Positions 20,015-28,940 of a stretch of 64,000 bases of DNA are shown here, piece by piece. Source of the DNA: Phycisphaerales bacterium (GTDB lineage Bacteria > Planctomycetota > Phycisphaerae > Phycisphaerales > UBA1924); assembly GCA_016709445.1 (NCBI GenBank), contig JADJMV010000001.1, forward strand, positions 248,001 to 312,000, given 5' to 3'. Made by a program: the position numbers and the translations under genes. A model generated the notes under the pieces. It was not told where the DNA came from, did no database searches, and saw nothing but the letters and a program-made list of their open reading frames with translations. The stretch's first letter is position 1; each line of letters begins with the position of its first letter.

Positions 20015-22264
20015 TCAGCAGCCCGCGTTCCACGCGTTGAGGAAAGCGAGGACGTCGAGTGTGTTCACCACCCCGTCGCCGTTGAGGTCGGCGTTGGCGT
20101 TGCCGGCCGCCCAGTCGTTGAGGAAGGCGAGCACGTCGAGCGTGTTGGTCGAGCCGTCGCCATTCCAGTCGCCGGTGCACTGGTAGACGATCGGTGCGCT
20201 CCACATGCCTCTTCCCTGCGTGGCCACCACGATGCGGTCGCGGGCGGTATCGAGGTCGATGTCGATGACCGGTGCGTTGGGCAGGCCGCTCAGATAGGGG
20301 TGCCAGCTCGTCCCGCCGTCGGTCGAGAGCAGCAGGCCCGCGTCGGTGCCGGCGAAGATCGCGGGGGTGGTCCGGCGCGAGTCGGCGGCCACGGTGTTGA
20401 CGGGGATGTCGGGGAGGTTCGCGTCGAGCGCGGTCCAGGTCTGGCCGGCGTTGGTCGAGCGGCGGAGCTGGGTGGCGCCGAAGGCCGCGGTGGCGAGGTA
20501 CACGGTCTTCTCGTCGGCCGGATCGACGAAGAGCTCGCGGGTGGTGCGGGGCCAGCCGGGGTTGTTGTCGAGGATGAGGGTGAAGGTCTGGCCGGCGTTG
20601 GTCGAGACCTGCACGTTGCCGTCGTTGGTTGCGGCGTAGATGTAGTTGCCGTTGGAGGGCGCGATGGCGAGGCACCGGATGGCGCCCGTGCCGTCGGTGA
20701 GGTCGGGCGAACGCACGCTCCAGCTGGTGCCGCCGTTGGTCGAGCGGTAGAGCCGCTCGGAGCCGTAGTACAGCGTGTTGTGGTTCGAGGGATCGATCAC
20801 GTAGGGCGGGAGGAAGCAGTTCCTTCCGCCGATGCCGCTCCCGGCGTAGCTGAAGCTCCCGCCGCCGTTGGTGGAGCGGTACAGAGTCCCCGTCCCCTGC
20901 GATTCGCCGAAGACGATGTTGGGGGAGGCGTCGTCGAGCTGGGTCCAGCCCCCGTCGCCACCGAGCACGCCCTGCCAGGTCTTGCTGTTGGTTGTGCGTC
21001 GGTTGGTGCCGTTGTCCTGGGCGCCGCCCAGGAAGTAGTTGTCGTCGGTGGGATGGCTGGAGACGCCGGCGTAGAACTGGATCGTGCCCAGCCCGGCGTT
21101 GAGGCTTGACCAGGAGTTGCCGAGGTTGGTGGAGCGCTGGACGCCGCCGTCGTCACCGACGAGCATCCGGCCGGACGCATCCCACGCGATGGCGTGACAA
21201 TCGACGTGGGTGGGTGTGACATCGCTCCCGGAGGAACCGACATAGCGGGTCATCGCGAACCCGGCGTAGAAGACGGTGTTGTTGTCGTCGGGCTTGACCG
21301 AGACGGCCGAGAGGTACCAGCCGTAGGAGGATTGATCGACCGAGCCGCGGGCGACCCATGTTGATCCGCCGTTGTCGGAGCGGTAGCCGCCGATGACGCT
21401 GGCGCTGTTTCCGCTCGCGTCGCTTCGGTTCGTGAAGAGGGCGTACACCGTTTGCGGGTTCGACTTGGATACGTCGATGCTGATGCGTCCGACGTTGGAG
21501 ACCGGCAGGCCGCCGGCCAGCTTTGTCCACGTGGAGCCCCCGTTGGTGGACTTGTAGACGCCGTTGGAGCCGCTCCCGAAGATGTTTCCGATGGCGGCGT
21601 AGACCGTGGTCGGGGTGGCTCGGTCGATCGCGACGTCGCTGGCCTCGACGGCCGGGAGGCCCCCGGCGAGGAGCGTCCAGTTGGCGCCGGCGTCGGTCGA
21701 TTTGAAAACGCCGACGGGGCCGTTCCTTCCGGGGTGACTCTTCGCGCCCGCGAGCGCGGGGAAGCCGCCGGCGCGCGCGACGGCGGCGTAAAGCACGCTC
21801 GTGTCCGAGGGATCGATCACGATTTTCGAGAAGGTGCGTCCGGCGAACGTGCTCTCGGCGAGCTGTGTCCAGCTGGCGCCGCCGTTGGTGGACTTGAAGA
21901 CACCGAGGCCGTACCGCGAGTGGTTGGCGTAGTTGGCTTCACCGGTGCCCACATAGACGATCTGGTCGTTCGTCGGATCGACGGCGATCGCGCCGGTGGA
22001 TGTGGTGGGCATGTGGTCGGTGAGGGGCGTCCATGTGCTCCCGCCGTTGGTGGTCTTCCAGACGCCGCCGTCCGCCCCGCCCACGTAGTAGAGATTGGGG
22101 TCGGTCGCGCTGCAGGCGATCGCCGAGACGCGGCCGGAGTATCCGCCCGAATCGCTGATCGGTGCGGGGCCGAGTTCCTGCCAGGTCTGGGCGCTGGTGA
22201 TGTCCGGGGCGCCGGTGAGGATCATGCCGGCGATCAACGCCGCGATTCGTGGGAGTGTCTTCAC
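20015..22264 (-). CDS. secreted propeller (BNR/sortilin-like) protein with GC-type dockerin
   Basis: A 749-residue secreted protein. After a signal peptide (about 1-26) it is built from repeated beta-propeller blades with GG.TW and S/T-NGG signatures (WKTTNGGSTWTPL, VFKSTDAGANWTLL, VYKSTNGGSTWTKL, LYRSTNGGTSWSV), as in BNR, sortilin/VPS10 and exo-alpha-sialidase-type propellers. The C-terminus is two dockerin repeats (DWNGDGSTNTLDVLAFLNDW, DLNGDGVVNTLDVLAFLNAW) ending NAGC. The start is a GTG at 22264, with GAGGAG upstream, overlapping the preceding stop as GTGA. Ligand unknown. No sialidase catalytic Asp-Arg pattern could be confirmed. Confidence 0.82.
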   Translation of the reverse strand: MKTLPRIAALIAGMILTGAPDITSAQTWQELGPAPISDSGGYSGRVSAIACSATDPNLYYVGGADGGVWKTTNGGSTWTPLTDHMPTTSTGAIAVDPTNDQIVYVGTGEANYANHSRYGLGVFKSTNGGASWTQLAESTFAGRTFSKIVIDPSDTSVLYAAVARAGGFPALAGAKSHPGRNGPVGVFKSTDAGANWTLLAGGLPAVEASDVAIDRATPTTVYAAIGNIFGSGSNGVYKSTNGGSTWTKLAGGLPVSNVGRISIDVSKSNPQTVYALFTNRSDASGNSASVIGGYRSDNGGSTWVARGSVDQSSYGWYLSAVSVKPDDNNTVFYAGFAMTRYVGSSGSDVTPTHVDCHAIAWDASGRMLVGDDGGVQRSTNLGNSWSSLNAGLGTIQFYAGVSSHPTDDNYFLGGAQDNGTNRRTTNSKTWQGVLGGDGGWTQLDDASPNIVFGESQGTGTLYRSTNGGGSFSYAGSGIGGRNCFLPPYVIDPSNHNTLYYGSERLYRSTNGGTSWSVRSPDLTDGTGAIRCLAIAPSNGNYIYAATNDGNVQVSTNAGQTFTLILDNNPGWPRTTRELFVDPADEKTVYLATAAFGATQLRRSTNAGQTWTALDANLPDIPVNTVAADSRRTTPAIFAGTDAGLLLSTDGGTSWHPYLSGLPNAPVIDIDLDTARDRIVVATQGRGMWSAPIVYQCTGDWNGDGSTNTLDVLAFLNDWAAGNANADLNGDGVVNTLDVLAFLNAWNAGC

Positions 22265-23196
22265 TGGTCCTTCTCCTCGCGGACATCGAACGTCATCGTC
22301 GTCGTGTGCACAAAGAACTGGGCGCCGGCTCCGGCGCCCGCCCGGTTTACGGTGTGGAACTCCAGGCGCCAACGCCCGGCGTGGGCGATCGGGACGATGG
22401 CGGTTCCCGATTCATTCGCCACGGCCCGCACGCTCTCGCCCGTGGTCGCGTTGGTGGCGATGAGCACGCCGCCCTCTTCCTCCTCCGCTCGGGGCTTCCG
22501 CCCCTCGGGTCCGCGGTTGGCGCGTTCGTCCTCGTCGGGGTCTTCCGCACGGCCCAGCTCGATCGCCCGGTCCCGCACCAGCGGCCCGTTGGTTGGGATC
22601 CGGCCGTCCAGCTCGACGGCGAGGATGGAGCCGGGGGTGAGCTTTGTCGGGTCCATCAGGGCGTGGATCTCGCCGGGCAGGCCCGTCTCGCTTGTCGCGA
22701 TCGAGACGGGCTCGGGCCCTTCACCCAGCACACGGACGAGCGCGATCGCCGTCCCGGTCTGAACGTACGTCACGTTCCCGCTCTGGGGCAGGGCGCCGAG
22801 TTCCTCGCGCACTTCATCATCTACAGCGCGTCGGAGGAACGCCCGGAACGTGTTGGCATCCACGGTGTGGCTCTCGCGGTCCAGCTCGATCCCGAGCATG
22901 GTGATGCCGGGGCGCTCCGCGGGCCAGCCGGCCGCGGCTTCGCGGGTCTCCTCGTGCGGCAGCGTGTCGCGGTTTTCCTGGGTCCAGGCGGTCCGGGCGA
23001 AGAAGTGGGTGAGTTGTTCGGCCGGCCAGGGCATGGGCATCGCGTCGAGGGCGGTGCCGGGTACGGCCGCGAGGAGGATCGCGGCGCCCTGGTCGACGTC
23101 TGCGGATTCCGGGACGAGGAATACCGCGCTCTGACCACAGGCGGTCAGGGCGGCGGAACCGATGGCGATCGCGGGAGCCAGGAAAGGTCGCACCAT
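22261..23196 (-). CDS. lipoprotein coupled to the propeller-dockerin gene (DUF4198-like?)
   Basis: A 311-residue lipoprotein with a lipobox (ALTAC, Cys at about residue 20). The mature part begins FLVPESADVDQGAAILL and holds a long region with TVDANTFRAFLRRAV, then a low-complexity Glu/Arg segment (about 235-255), then GRWRLEFHTVNRAGAGAGA followed by QFFVHTTTMTFDV. The last block is reminiscent of DUF4198-type extracellular domains, but this is a guess. Its TGA stop overlaps the GTG of the propeller gene by 4 bases, so translation is likely coupled and the two probably work together. Confidence 0.65.
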   Translation of the reverse strand: MVRPFLAPAIAIGSAALTACGQSAVFLVPESADVDQGAAILLAAVPGTALDAMPMPWPAEQLTHFFARTAWTQENRDTLPHEETREAAAGWPAERPGITMLGIELDRESHTVDANTFRAFLRRAVDDEVREELGALPQSGNVTYVQTGTAIALVRVLGEGPEPVSIATSETGLPGEIHALMDPTKLTPGSILAVELDGRIPTNGPLVRDRAIELGRAEDPDEDERANRGPEGRKPRAEEEEGGVLIATNATTGESVRAVANESGTAIVPIAHAGRWRLEFHTVNRAGAGAGAQFFVHTTTMTFDVREEKDQ

Positions 23197-23212
23197 GGGG
23201 GTCCTCCAGAAT

Positions 23213-23244
23213 CTCCCCCCGGGGCCGTCGGGCTCCGGGGGGAG
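23213..23244 (-). other. intergenic stem-loop between M14 and lipoprotein genes
   Basis: A 10-bp perfect stem (CTCCCCCCGG / CCGGGGGGAG) with a 12-nt loop lies between the M14 stop codon and the ribosome binding site (GGAGG) of the next leftward gene. There is no T tract after it in the leftward direction, so it is more likely an RNA processing, stabilising or attenuation structure than a classic terminator. Confidence 0.6.
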
Positions 23245-23253
23245 CGTTGTTGA

Positions 23254-24657
23254 TTAGCAGCCCGAAGTCCAAGCGTTGAGGAACGCCGTGACATCGAGGG
23301 TGTTGACTGTGCCATCGCCGTTGATATCGGCGCTGGAATCCTTGATGGTCCAGGCGTTCAGGAAGGCGAGGACGTCGAGCGTGTTGACGGCGCCGTCATG
23401 GTTGAAGTCGGAGACGGGCCCGTAGTGATCGAGGCTCCACTCCGCGTAGTAGACGAGCGCGGGGAACACCTCTTCGCAGTTGGGGATGATCTCGCTGGCG
23501 GGCAGGACGAAGTCGTTGCCGCGCAGCTCGATGGTGTAGTTGATGACGCCGGGGTCGCCCCAGAACCAGTCGATCGAACCACCCGAGACAGGGTAGAGCG
23601 TGGTGTAGCACTGCCCCGCGGTGTAGGTCCGATTGTGGACGGCCTTGATTGCCTGCTTCATCTGGTTGCCGACGCTGCTGAACGTGGCCGCCTCGGAGGT
23701 GGGCTGGCTGGTGTAGCCCCAAGCCCACAGCACGTACTGGCCGTAGGAGTGGAGGTCGACATCGCCGGCGAAGTTGGGGCGGGAGAGCGTCCAGTCGCGG
23801 AGGCGCTGGATCTCCGGCTCGGAGAAGGGGGCGGTCCCGCGGTAGACGTCGCTGTTGGGGTCGCCCGAGGATCCGTTGTTGTTGCCCCAGCCGTAGCCCC
23901 AGTTGCGGTTGATATCGACGCCGAAGCTGCCGCCGCCGTTGGCCCGGCGGTTCTTCCGCCAGTAGCGGTTATTCGTCCAGGTGTAGTCGTACCCGTCGGG
24001 GTTCGAGATGGGCACGATCAGGATCTCGGCGTGGTCGATCAGGCTTTGGATGTCCGGGTTGGTCGAATACTCGGCGAGCAGGTGCTCCGCGGCGTACATC
24101 GCCACCATCGGGCTGATCCACTCCCGGGCGTGCTGGCAGGCGTTGAAGAGGATCGAGGGCTCGCAGGAGCTGTTGCCCACCGCGTCGTTGGCGATCCGGA
24201 GCCCGCGGATGCTCCGCCCCTGGAGGGAGTCGCCGAGGTCGACCACGGTCGCGAGGCCCGGGTTGGCGGCCGCGAGCGTGTCGAGGTAGTCGTTGATCTG
24301 GGTCAGGTTCTTGAAGTCGTCGAACCAGGCGCGGCCCACACCGCCGTCGCGGAGCCGGAGGTTCTCGGCGTCCACGGCCCGCTGCACGTCTTCATTGACG
24401 ATCTCATAGGGGAGGCCGGTGGCATCGAGCGCATCGAGCTTGTCGGGGGCGACCATGAAATCCGTCGGCACGCCGGGGCGCACCTCGTGCGTCCACTGAT
24501 CCGCACCCAGGGCGAGGACGGATTGGAGTTGCTCCTCGGTATCGATCGTCACGCGGACGACCTTGTAGCCGTCGTAACGGACGGCGGGGCCTGTGGCGAG
24601 AGGCTGGGCGAGGACCGCGCCGGCCGCGAGACTGAGGACGATGGCTGAGACACGCAT
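23254..24657 (-). CDS. secreted M14 carboxypeptidase with GC-type dockerin
   Basis: A 467-residue exopeptidase. Signal peptide (about 1-17), propeptide-like region, then a zinc carboxypeptidase domain with all key residues: HAREW (H176 and E179), H303 in DLHSYGQ, catalytic E377 in YTIELRG, and the substrate-binding NPDGYDYTW and GVDINRNW segments. It releases C-terminal amino acids from peptides outside the cell. The last about 50 residues are two dockerin repeats (DFNHDGAVNTLDVLAFLNAW, DINGDGTVNTLDVTAFLNAW) ending TSGC. It precedes the lipoprotein/propeller pair on the same strand. Good ribosome binding site (AAGGGAG). Confidence 0.92.
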   Translation of the reverse strand: MRVSAIVLSLAAGAVLAQPLATGPAVRYDGYKVVRVTIDTEEQLQSVLALGADQWTHEVRPGVPTDFMVAPDKLDALDATGLPYEIVNEDVQRAVDAENLRLRDGGVGRAWFDDFKNLTQINDYLDTLAAANPGLATVVDLGDSLQGRSIRGLRIANDAVGNSSCEPSILFNACQHAREWISPMVAMYAAEHLLAEYSTNPDIQSLIDHAEILIVPISNPDGYDYTWTNNRYWRKNRRANGGGSFGVDINRNWGYGWGNNNGSSGDPNSDVYRGTAPFSEPEIQRLRDWTLSRPNFAGDVDLHSYGQYVLWAWGYTSQPTSEAATFSSVGNQMKQAIKAVHNRTYTAGQCYTTLYPVSGGSIDWFWGDPGVINYTIELRGNDFVLPASEIIPNCEEVFPALVYYAEWSLDHYGPVSDFNHDGAVNTLDVLAFLNAWTIKDSSADINGDGTVNTLDVTAFLNAWTSGC

Positions 24658-25113
24658 ATTTGCTCCCTTCGGATCGAGGCGTCAGGCGGTTGGCATGCCG
24701 CGCCACTCGGGGCGGGGGCACACGGGGTCGGTGCGGTCATGGTGCGCCGATGTCGGCCGAAGATTGGTGCGCGGCGACGGCCGCCTTGTCGGCGACCACG
24801 CCCTGCACGCCTTATCGAGCGATCGGACACATCCCGGTTCTCCGCCCCACGGCTTCGAGTCTAACGAGGCGTGGCCGGGGCTCAAGGCCGATTGATCCCG
24901 CGGGGCCGCAGAATTCCGGTTCAGCGGATTCACCCCAAACTGCCAGGAGGGGTCACAGGTCGGTGTGTCTCCCGCCCAGGGGACCACCAGCCCGGAACGG
25001 CAGCGCGGGCCAGGACCGGTGGCGGGGGCCCCGGGCCGGTCTGGACCGGCATTGGGCCGCGGGGTGGTGGTTCGGTGGGGCTGGCGGGGCCGCGAGGCGG
25101 CGGGTCCCGCCGC
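24658..25113. other. 456-bp intergenic region
   Basis: Contains the M14 gene promoter and the end of the VPAPG-tailed gene. A 7-bp hairpin (GCGGCGG / CCGCCGC, 25097-25113) sits immediately past that gene's stop codon and could be a weak terminator, though no T tract follows. Nothing else is recognisable. Confidence 0.45.
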
Positions 25114-25785
25114 TCAGCGACGACGGCGGGTGGCGGCCAGGCCGCCGAATCCCAGCAGGGCGATCCCGGCGGGCGCGGGGACCGCGGTATAGGTGAAGTT
25201 GTCGAAGTCGAACCCGAGGGGGCCGCCGTCGTTCCCGATCACCACCGAGGTGATGTCGGACGCGTCGCTCTGGAACCCGAAGAAGCTGAGCGTGGCGGGG
25301 TAGATGTTGTTGAAGAGTTGGCTCGAACCATCCGCGAAATTGATCCTGACGTCGAAGTCGGTGGAGCCCAGCGAGCCGAGGTCGAAGCCGAACTCCGCCA
25401 CGGCGCGCGCGACGTTGGGATCGTTCTGGTGGAATGTGATGGTGCATTCCCGGTCCGAGGGCTCGAAACCGTCGAGGAATCCGCCCTCATAGGCGCCGCC
25501 GGCGTCGATGTTGAAGAAGTTTCCCGAGCCGATCGGTGTGGCGTAGCTGACGCCGGGCTGGATGGCTCCGGGGAGGATCCCGATGTCGGGGAGGTTCGTT
25601 TGGGAATTCAGCACCCCGGTCGCGATGGGGAAGTGGAACGTGCCCGTGAAGTCCTCGAGGGTGAGCGGTCCGCCGGCGTTCGCATTGAAACTCGGGCGAT
25701 CTGTGTAGGTCGTGATGGCGCCCGCGCTGACAGTACCGGCCACCGCACACGCCATGGCCGCCGGGATGAGTGCCGAGTATCGCAT
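25114..25785 (-). CDS. exported protein with PEP-CTERM-like VPAPAG tail
   Basis: A 223-residue exported protein with signal peptide (about 1-21), then a beta-rich domain opening TTYTDRPSFNANAGG (the fTDRasF-type start common in PEP-CTERM-family proteins). It ends in VPAPAGIALLGFGGLAATRRRR: a motif, a hydrophobic helix and a basic cluster. This is the tripartite tail of exosortase-type sorting signals, in a VPAP variant. The start at 25785 has a GAGAGGAA ribosome binding site. Function of the N-domain unknown; probably a surface or matrix protein. Confidence 0.8.
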   Translation of the reverse strand: MRYSALIPAAMACAVAGTVSAGAITTYTDRPSFNANAGGPLTLEDFTGTFHFPIATGVLNSQTNLPDIGILPGAIQPGVSYATPIGSGNFFNIDAGGAYEGGFLDGFEPSDRECTITFHQNDPNVARAVAEFGFDLGSLGSTDFDVRINFADGSSQLFNNIYPATLSFFGFQSDASDITSVVIGNDGGPLGFDFDNFTYTAVPAPAGIALLGFGGLAATRRRR

Positions 25786-26060
25786 CTGTGCGTTCCTCTC
25801 TTGCCCCTGCGATGAGGCCATCGATTGACCTGGCCACTTGCGCGCCACGCCGCGATGCCCCGACGCGGAGTCCGTGCCGCGAGTGTCGTGGCCCCGAGGG
25901 TTCGTGGGGCTCCGCCACCTACGGTACCCCGCGAACGGAGGCTGTCGAGCAAAGTGCCGCCGTCGACCGGCGTGGTGGCGTGCCCGACGTGGTGTGGCCA
26001 CTCGCTGCGTCGATTATCACCCCCGCGCCGTGCCGAAGCCGGCCCGGTAACCGCGCTCTC

Positions 26061-28839
26061 TCAGCAGCCTGCCACCCAAGCATTGAGGAACTGCAGGACA
26101 TCGATGGTGTTGACCGAGCCATCGTGGTTGAAGTCGGCGCGGCCGTCGTGGGCGGCCCAGGCATTGAGGAACTGCAGGACGTCGATGGTGTTCACCGTCC
26201 CGTCGCCTGTGAAGTCGGCCGGGCACGAGTTCCCCTGGAACTCGCGCGAGCCGATGTCCACGACCTCGGGGTGCCCGTGCCCGGAGATGCCTGTGTCGCC
26301 GACACCGGGATCGTTGTGGAAGCGGGGGTCGTCCGCGGCGTCGAGCGGGACGGCTTCGGTCGTGTCGCCGTCGCCGTCGAGGTCTGCACCATCGGCTTCG
26401 ACGAGCGGATTGCTGCCCGCGTCGATGGCCGGAGACCCGGCCTCCAGGGAGAGGTCGCCCGAGGCCGCGTCGCGCAGGAGTGGATCGGCGCCGAGGTTTC
26501 CCGTGCCGCCGAGCGAGCCGTCGAGCCCCTCGACGATCGAGTAATCGATCGAGGTCGTGCCCGAGTAGTCGTAGAGCTGGTCGGACTGCGGGTCCGGATC
26601 ACCGCTGGTATTGCCCCAGAGGATGGTGTTGCGCACGCGAACAACAGACCCGCTGGCGACCAGCCCGCCGGCGAGGCCGGTGGCATGGTTGCCGAACACC
26701 GTGGAGTCCGCGAGGGCAAATGCGCCGCTGGCGGTCGAGATCGCCCCGCCGCTCTCCCCCGCGGTATTGAGTCGGAACTCGCCGTTGACGACCGTGACAT
26801 CGGATGCGAAGGCATCCATCGCTCCGGCGTACGATGCCGCCGCATTGCCCGCGTAACCGCAGGAATCCGCGCGGAGTATCGACCCGTTCACACCGATCGC
26901 GCCGCCCACGAACCCCGCGACATTCCCGGAGAATGCGCACCGCCTGAGCATCGGCGCGCTGTTGTCATAGAACATGATCCCGCCTCCGGACCCGGCCGCC
27001 GTGTTGGAGGCGAATGTGCAATCGAGCAGCCGCACACCCGTGCGCACGCCGTAGAGTCCGCCGCCATCGCCGAAGCTGTTGCCCCCACTCACGACAAAGC
27101 CGTCCAGGACGGCGGTATCGTCGGTGTCGAACGCGTCGACCACGGCGTAGGCGTTGTCCGTCGGATCGTTGGGGATCCCGATATCGCCGCTGAGCACGCT
27201 TGGGTGGGCATGTATGTTCCGTTGCGAGCGGTCGGTCTCGCCGCCGCCCGCGCGCGACCGGCCCTCGAAGCCGCCACGGAGGGCGAGCCCCGACCGCAGC
27301 GAGAAGCGCCTCCAGGGGTCTTCGGACCCGGAGTCCGGCGTGTACGTCCCATCGGCGACCCAGATCTCGCGGACGTTGGCGCAGCGTAGATTCGAGACTT
27401 CCACCACCTCGGCGAGGTCGCGCCGGGCGCCCTCCCAGCCGGCCCCATCGTCTTCGGTGTGGGGATCGGCATCGACGAAGACCCGGATCTCGGCCTCGTC
27501 GGGGATCCCGTTGCGGTTCTCATCGGCGCTGGCGCCGTTGGCGATATCCGTGGCGTCATCGACCCCGTTGTTGTTGCAATCCTGCACGCGCGTGCTGCGT
27601 CGGTAGTTCGCCAGCACCGGCCGGGTCTGTCGGATGATGAGGGCGTTGAAGGCCGCACGCGCCTCCCCGGGCGGGACTCCCAGCGGTTGAGCTCCCGGGC
27701 CCAGGATGTCGGGGTTCGAGAAGTAGGGCAGCGTGGTCCCGACATAGGACATGATGGTGCCGTAGGTTTCCTGCCCGAGCGTGTAGCTGTGTCCCCAGCA
27801 GTAGGAATAGGGTGCGCTGGTGTCGTTCTCGTGGTCGTGCGCACAGCCGAAGTTGTGGCCGATCTCGTGCGGCCCGGTGAGGATGCCCCCGCCCGCCGAT
27901 CGCCAGTTGAGGCAGGAGTATGCCTGACCCTCGTCCCAGAGCCGCCCACCACGCCGCTCCGCCGGTAAATCGTGTGTCGTCGACCAGCAGCATGACGCAA
28001 TCGGCCATGTCGGTGTCGCGCCAGGATTGGACGACATCCAGAAAGCCATCGGAGGGGTCCGTGATGCGGACCAGATGGTCGAGCCACTCGGGGGCATCCT
28101 CGTCGTAGCTGATCTCTCGGAAGCCGGCCAGGTGGATTACCAGATCGCCGATCTGCGAATTGGCGAACGCGAGGTTGGTTGAGTCGATCGTGTTCTGCAC
28201 GCGGGCCTGCAGCGCCGCCGCACCGCCGGCCCCGTTCTTCGCGAGTGTGGTGTAAACCACCAGAAGGTCCACCGTCCCGGGGTCGTCGTCGCAGGGCGCC
28301 CCGCGGCCGCGTCCGGCACCCATAGCGCTCTGTCGCGGGTCGGGCCGGCGCTCGCCCGGCGCCCGGCTCTCTGCACGCGCCGCGTCCACGCGGGCACGCG
28401 ACGGCGCCCCGCCGAACGAACCATAACAATCCGGGCCCTCCGTCGGGGCCCACTCGGACGCCACGCAGTGGCCCGACCCATCGGCGCCGACCGCCGGGGC
28501 AAGTCCGAACGCTCCGCGGCTGGTCCAGAATCCGGCGCACACCCGCCCACGCTCCAGAGTCAGCGCGAATGTGCCGAACGGGTCGTTGCCCACTCGACCC
28601 CGCAGAGAGACGCCTCCGTCCCGGCACTCGACCGTGTCGACCGCGAGGAGGAACGTTTCGTCGTCAAAGGGCGCGAGCCGGAGGATGGCGCCCGGATGAG
28701 CGGCGGCGAGAATCGCGTTGGGATCGACCTCGACGGTCCGAGAACGGAGCGCCTGCGGCCCAGTCGCGGGCTCGGCCTCCGAGGGAGAGACGGCCGCCAG
28801 CCAAACCACCACCGCAGCCCCAAACCAGCATGGACGCAT
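26061..28839 (-). CDS. secreted metzincin-like metalloprotease, beta-helix and GC-type dockerin, with a frameshift
   Basis: About 925 residues when a frameshift at about 27938-27948 is repaired. N-terminal signal peptide (MRPCWFGAAVVVWLAAVSPS); a propeptide-like domain; then a zinc protease with VDLLVVYTTLAKNG, the HEIGHNFGCAHD zinc motif, and a YGTIMSYV Met-turn, as in reprolysin-like metzincins. This is followed by a Ca-binding-type DCNNNGVDD stretch, a parallel beta-helix/choice-of-anchor region (GGGLYGVRTG, SPAIDAGSN), and two dockerin repeats ending VAGC. The first half is in one frame up to about the ...TRFTGGAAW segment and resumes with RLWDEGQAYSCLNW. The start at 28839 follows GGGAGG by 5 bases. 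Confidence 0.85.
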
Positions 28840-28940
28840 CGCAGCCTCCCGTTCCACCCGGGGCCGAGTGTATCGGGAGAGCCGCGGCGTTCAAAGCACT
28901 CTCGGGCGTCGTGACTTGGGCGGTTGCCCGCGGGGCGGGC

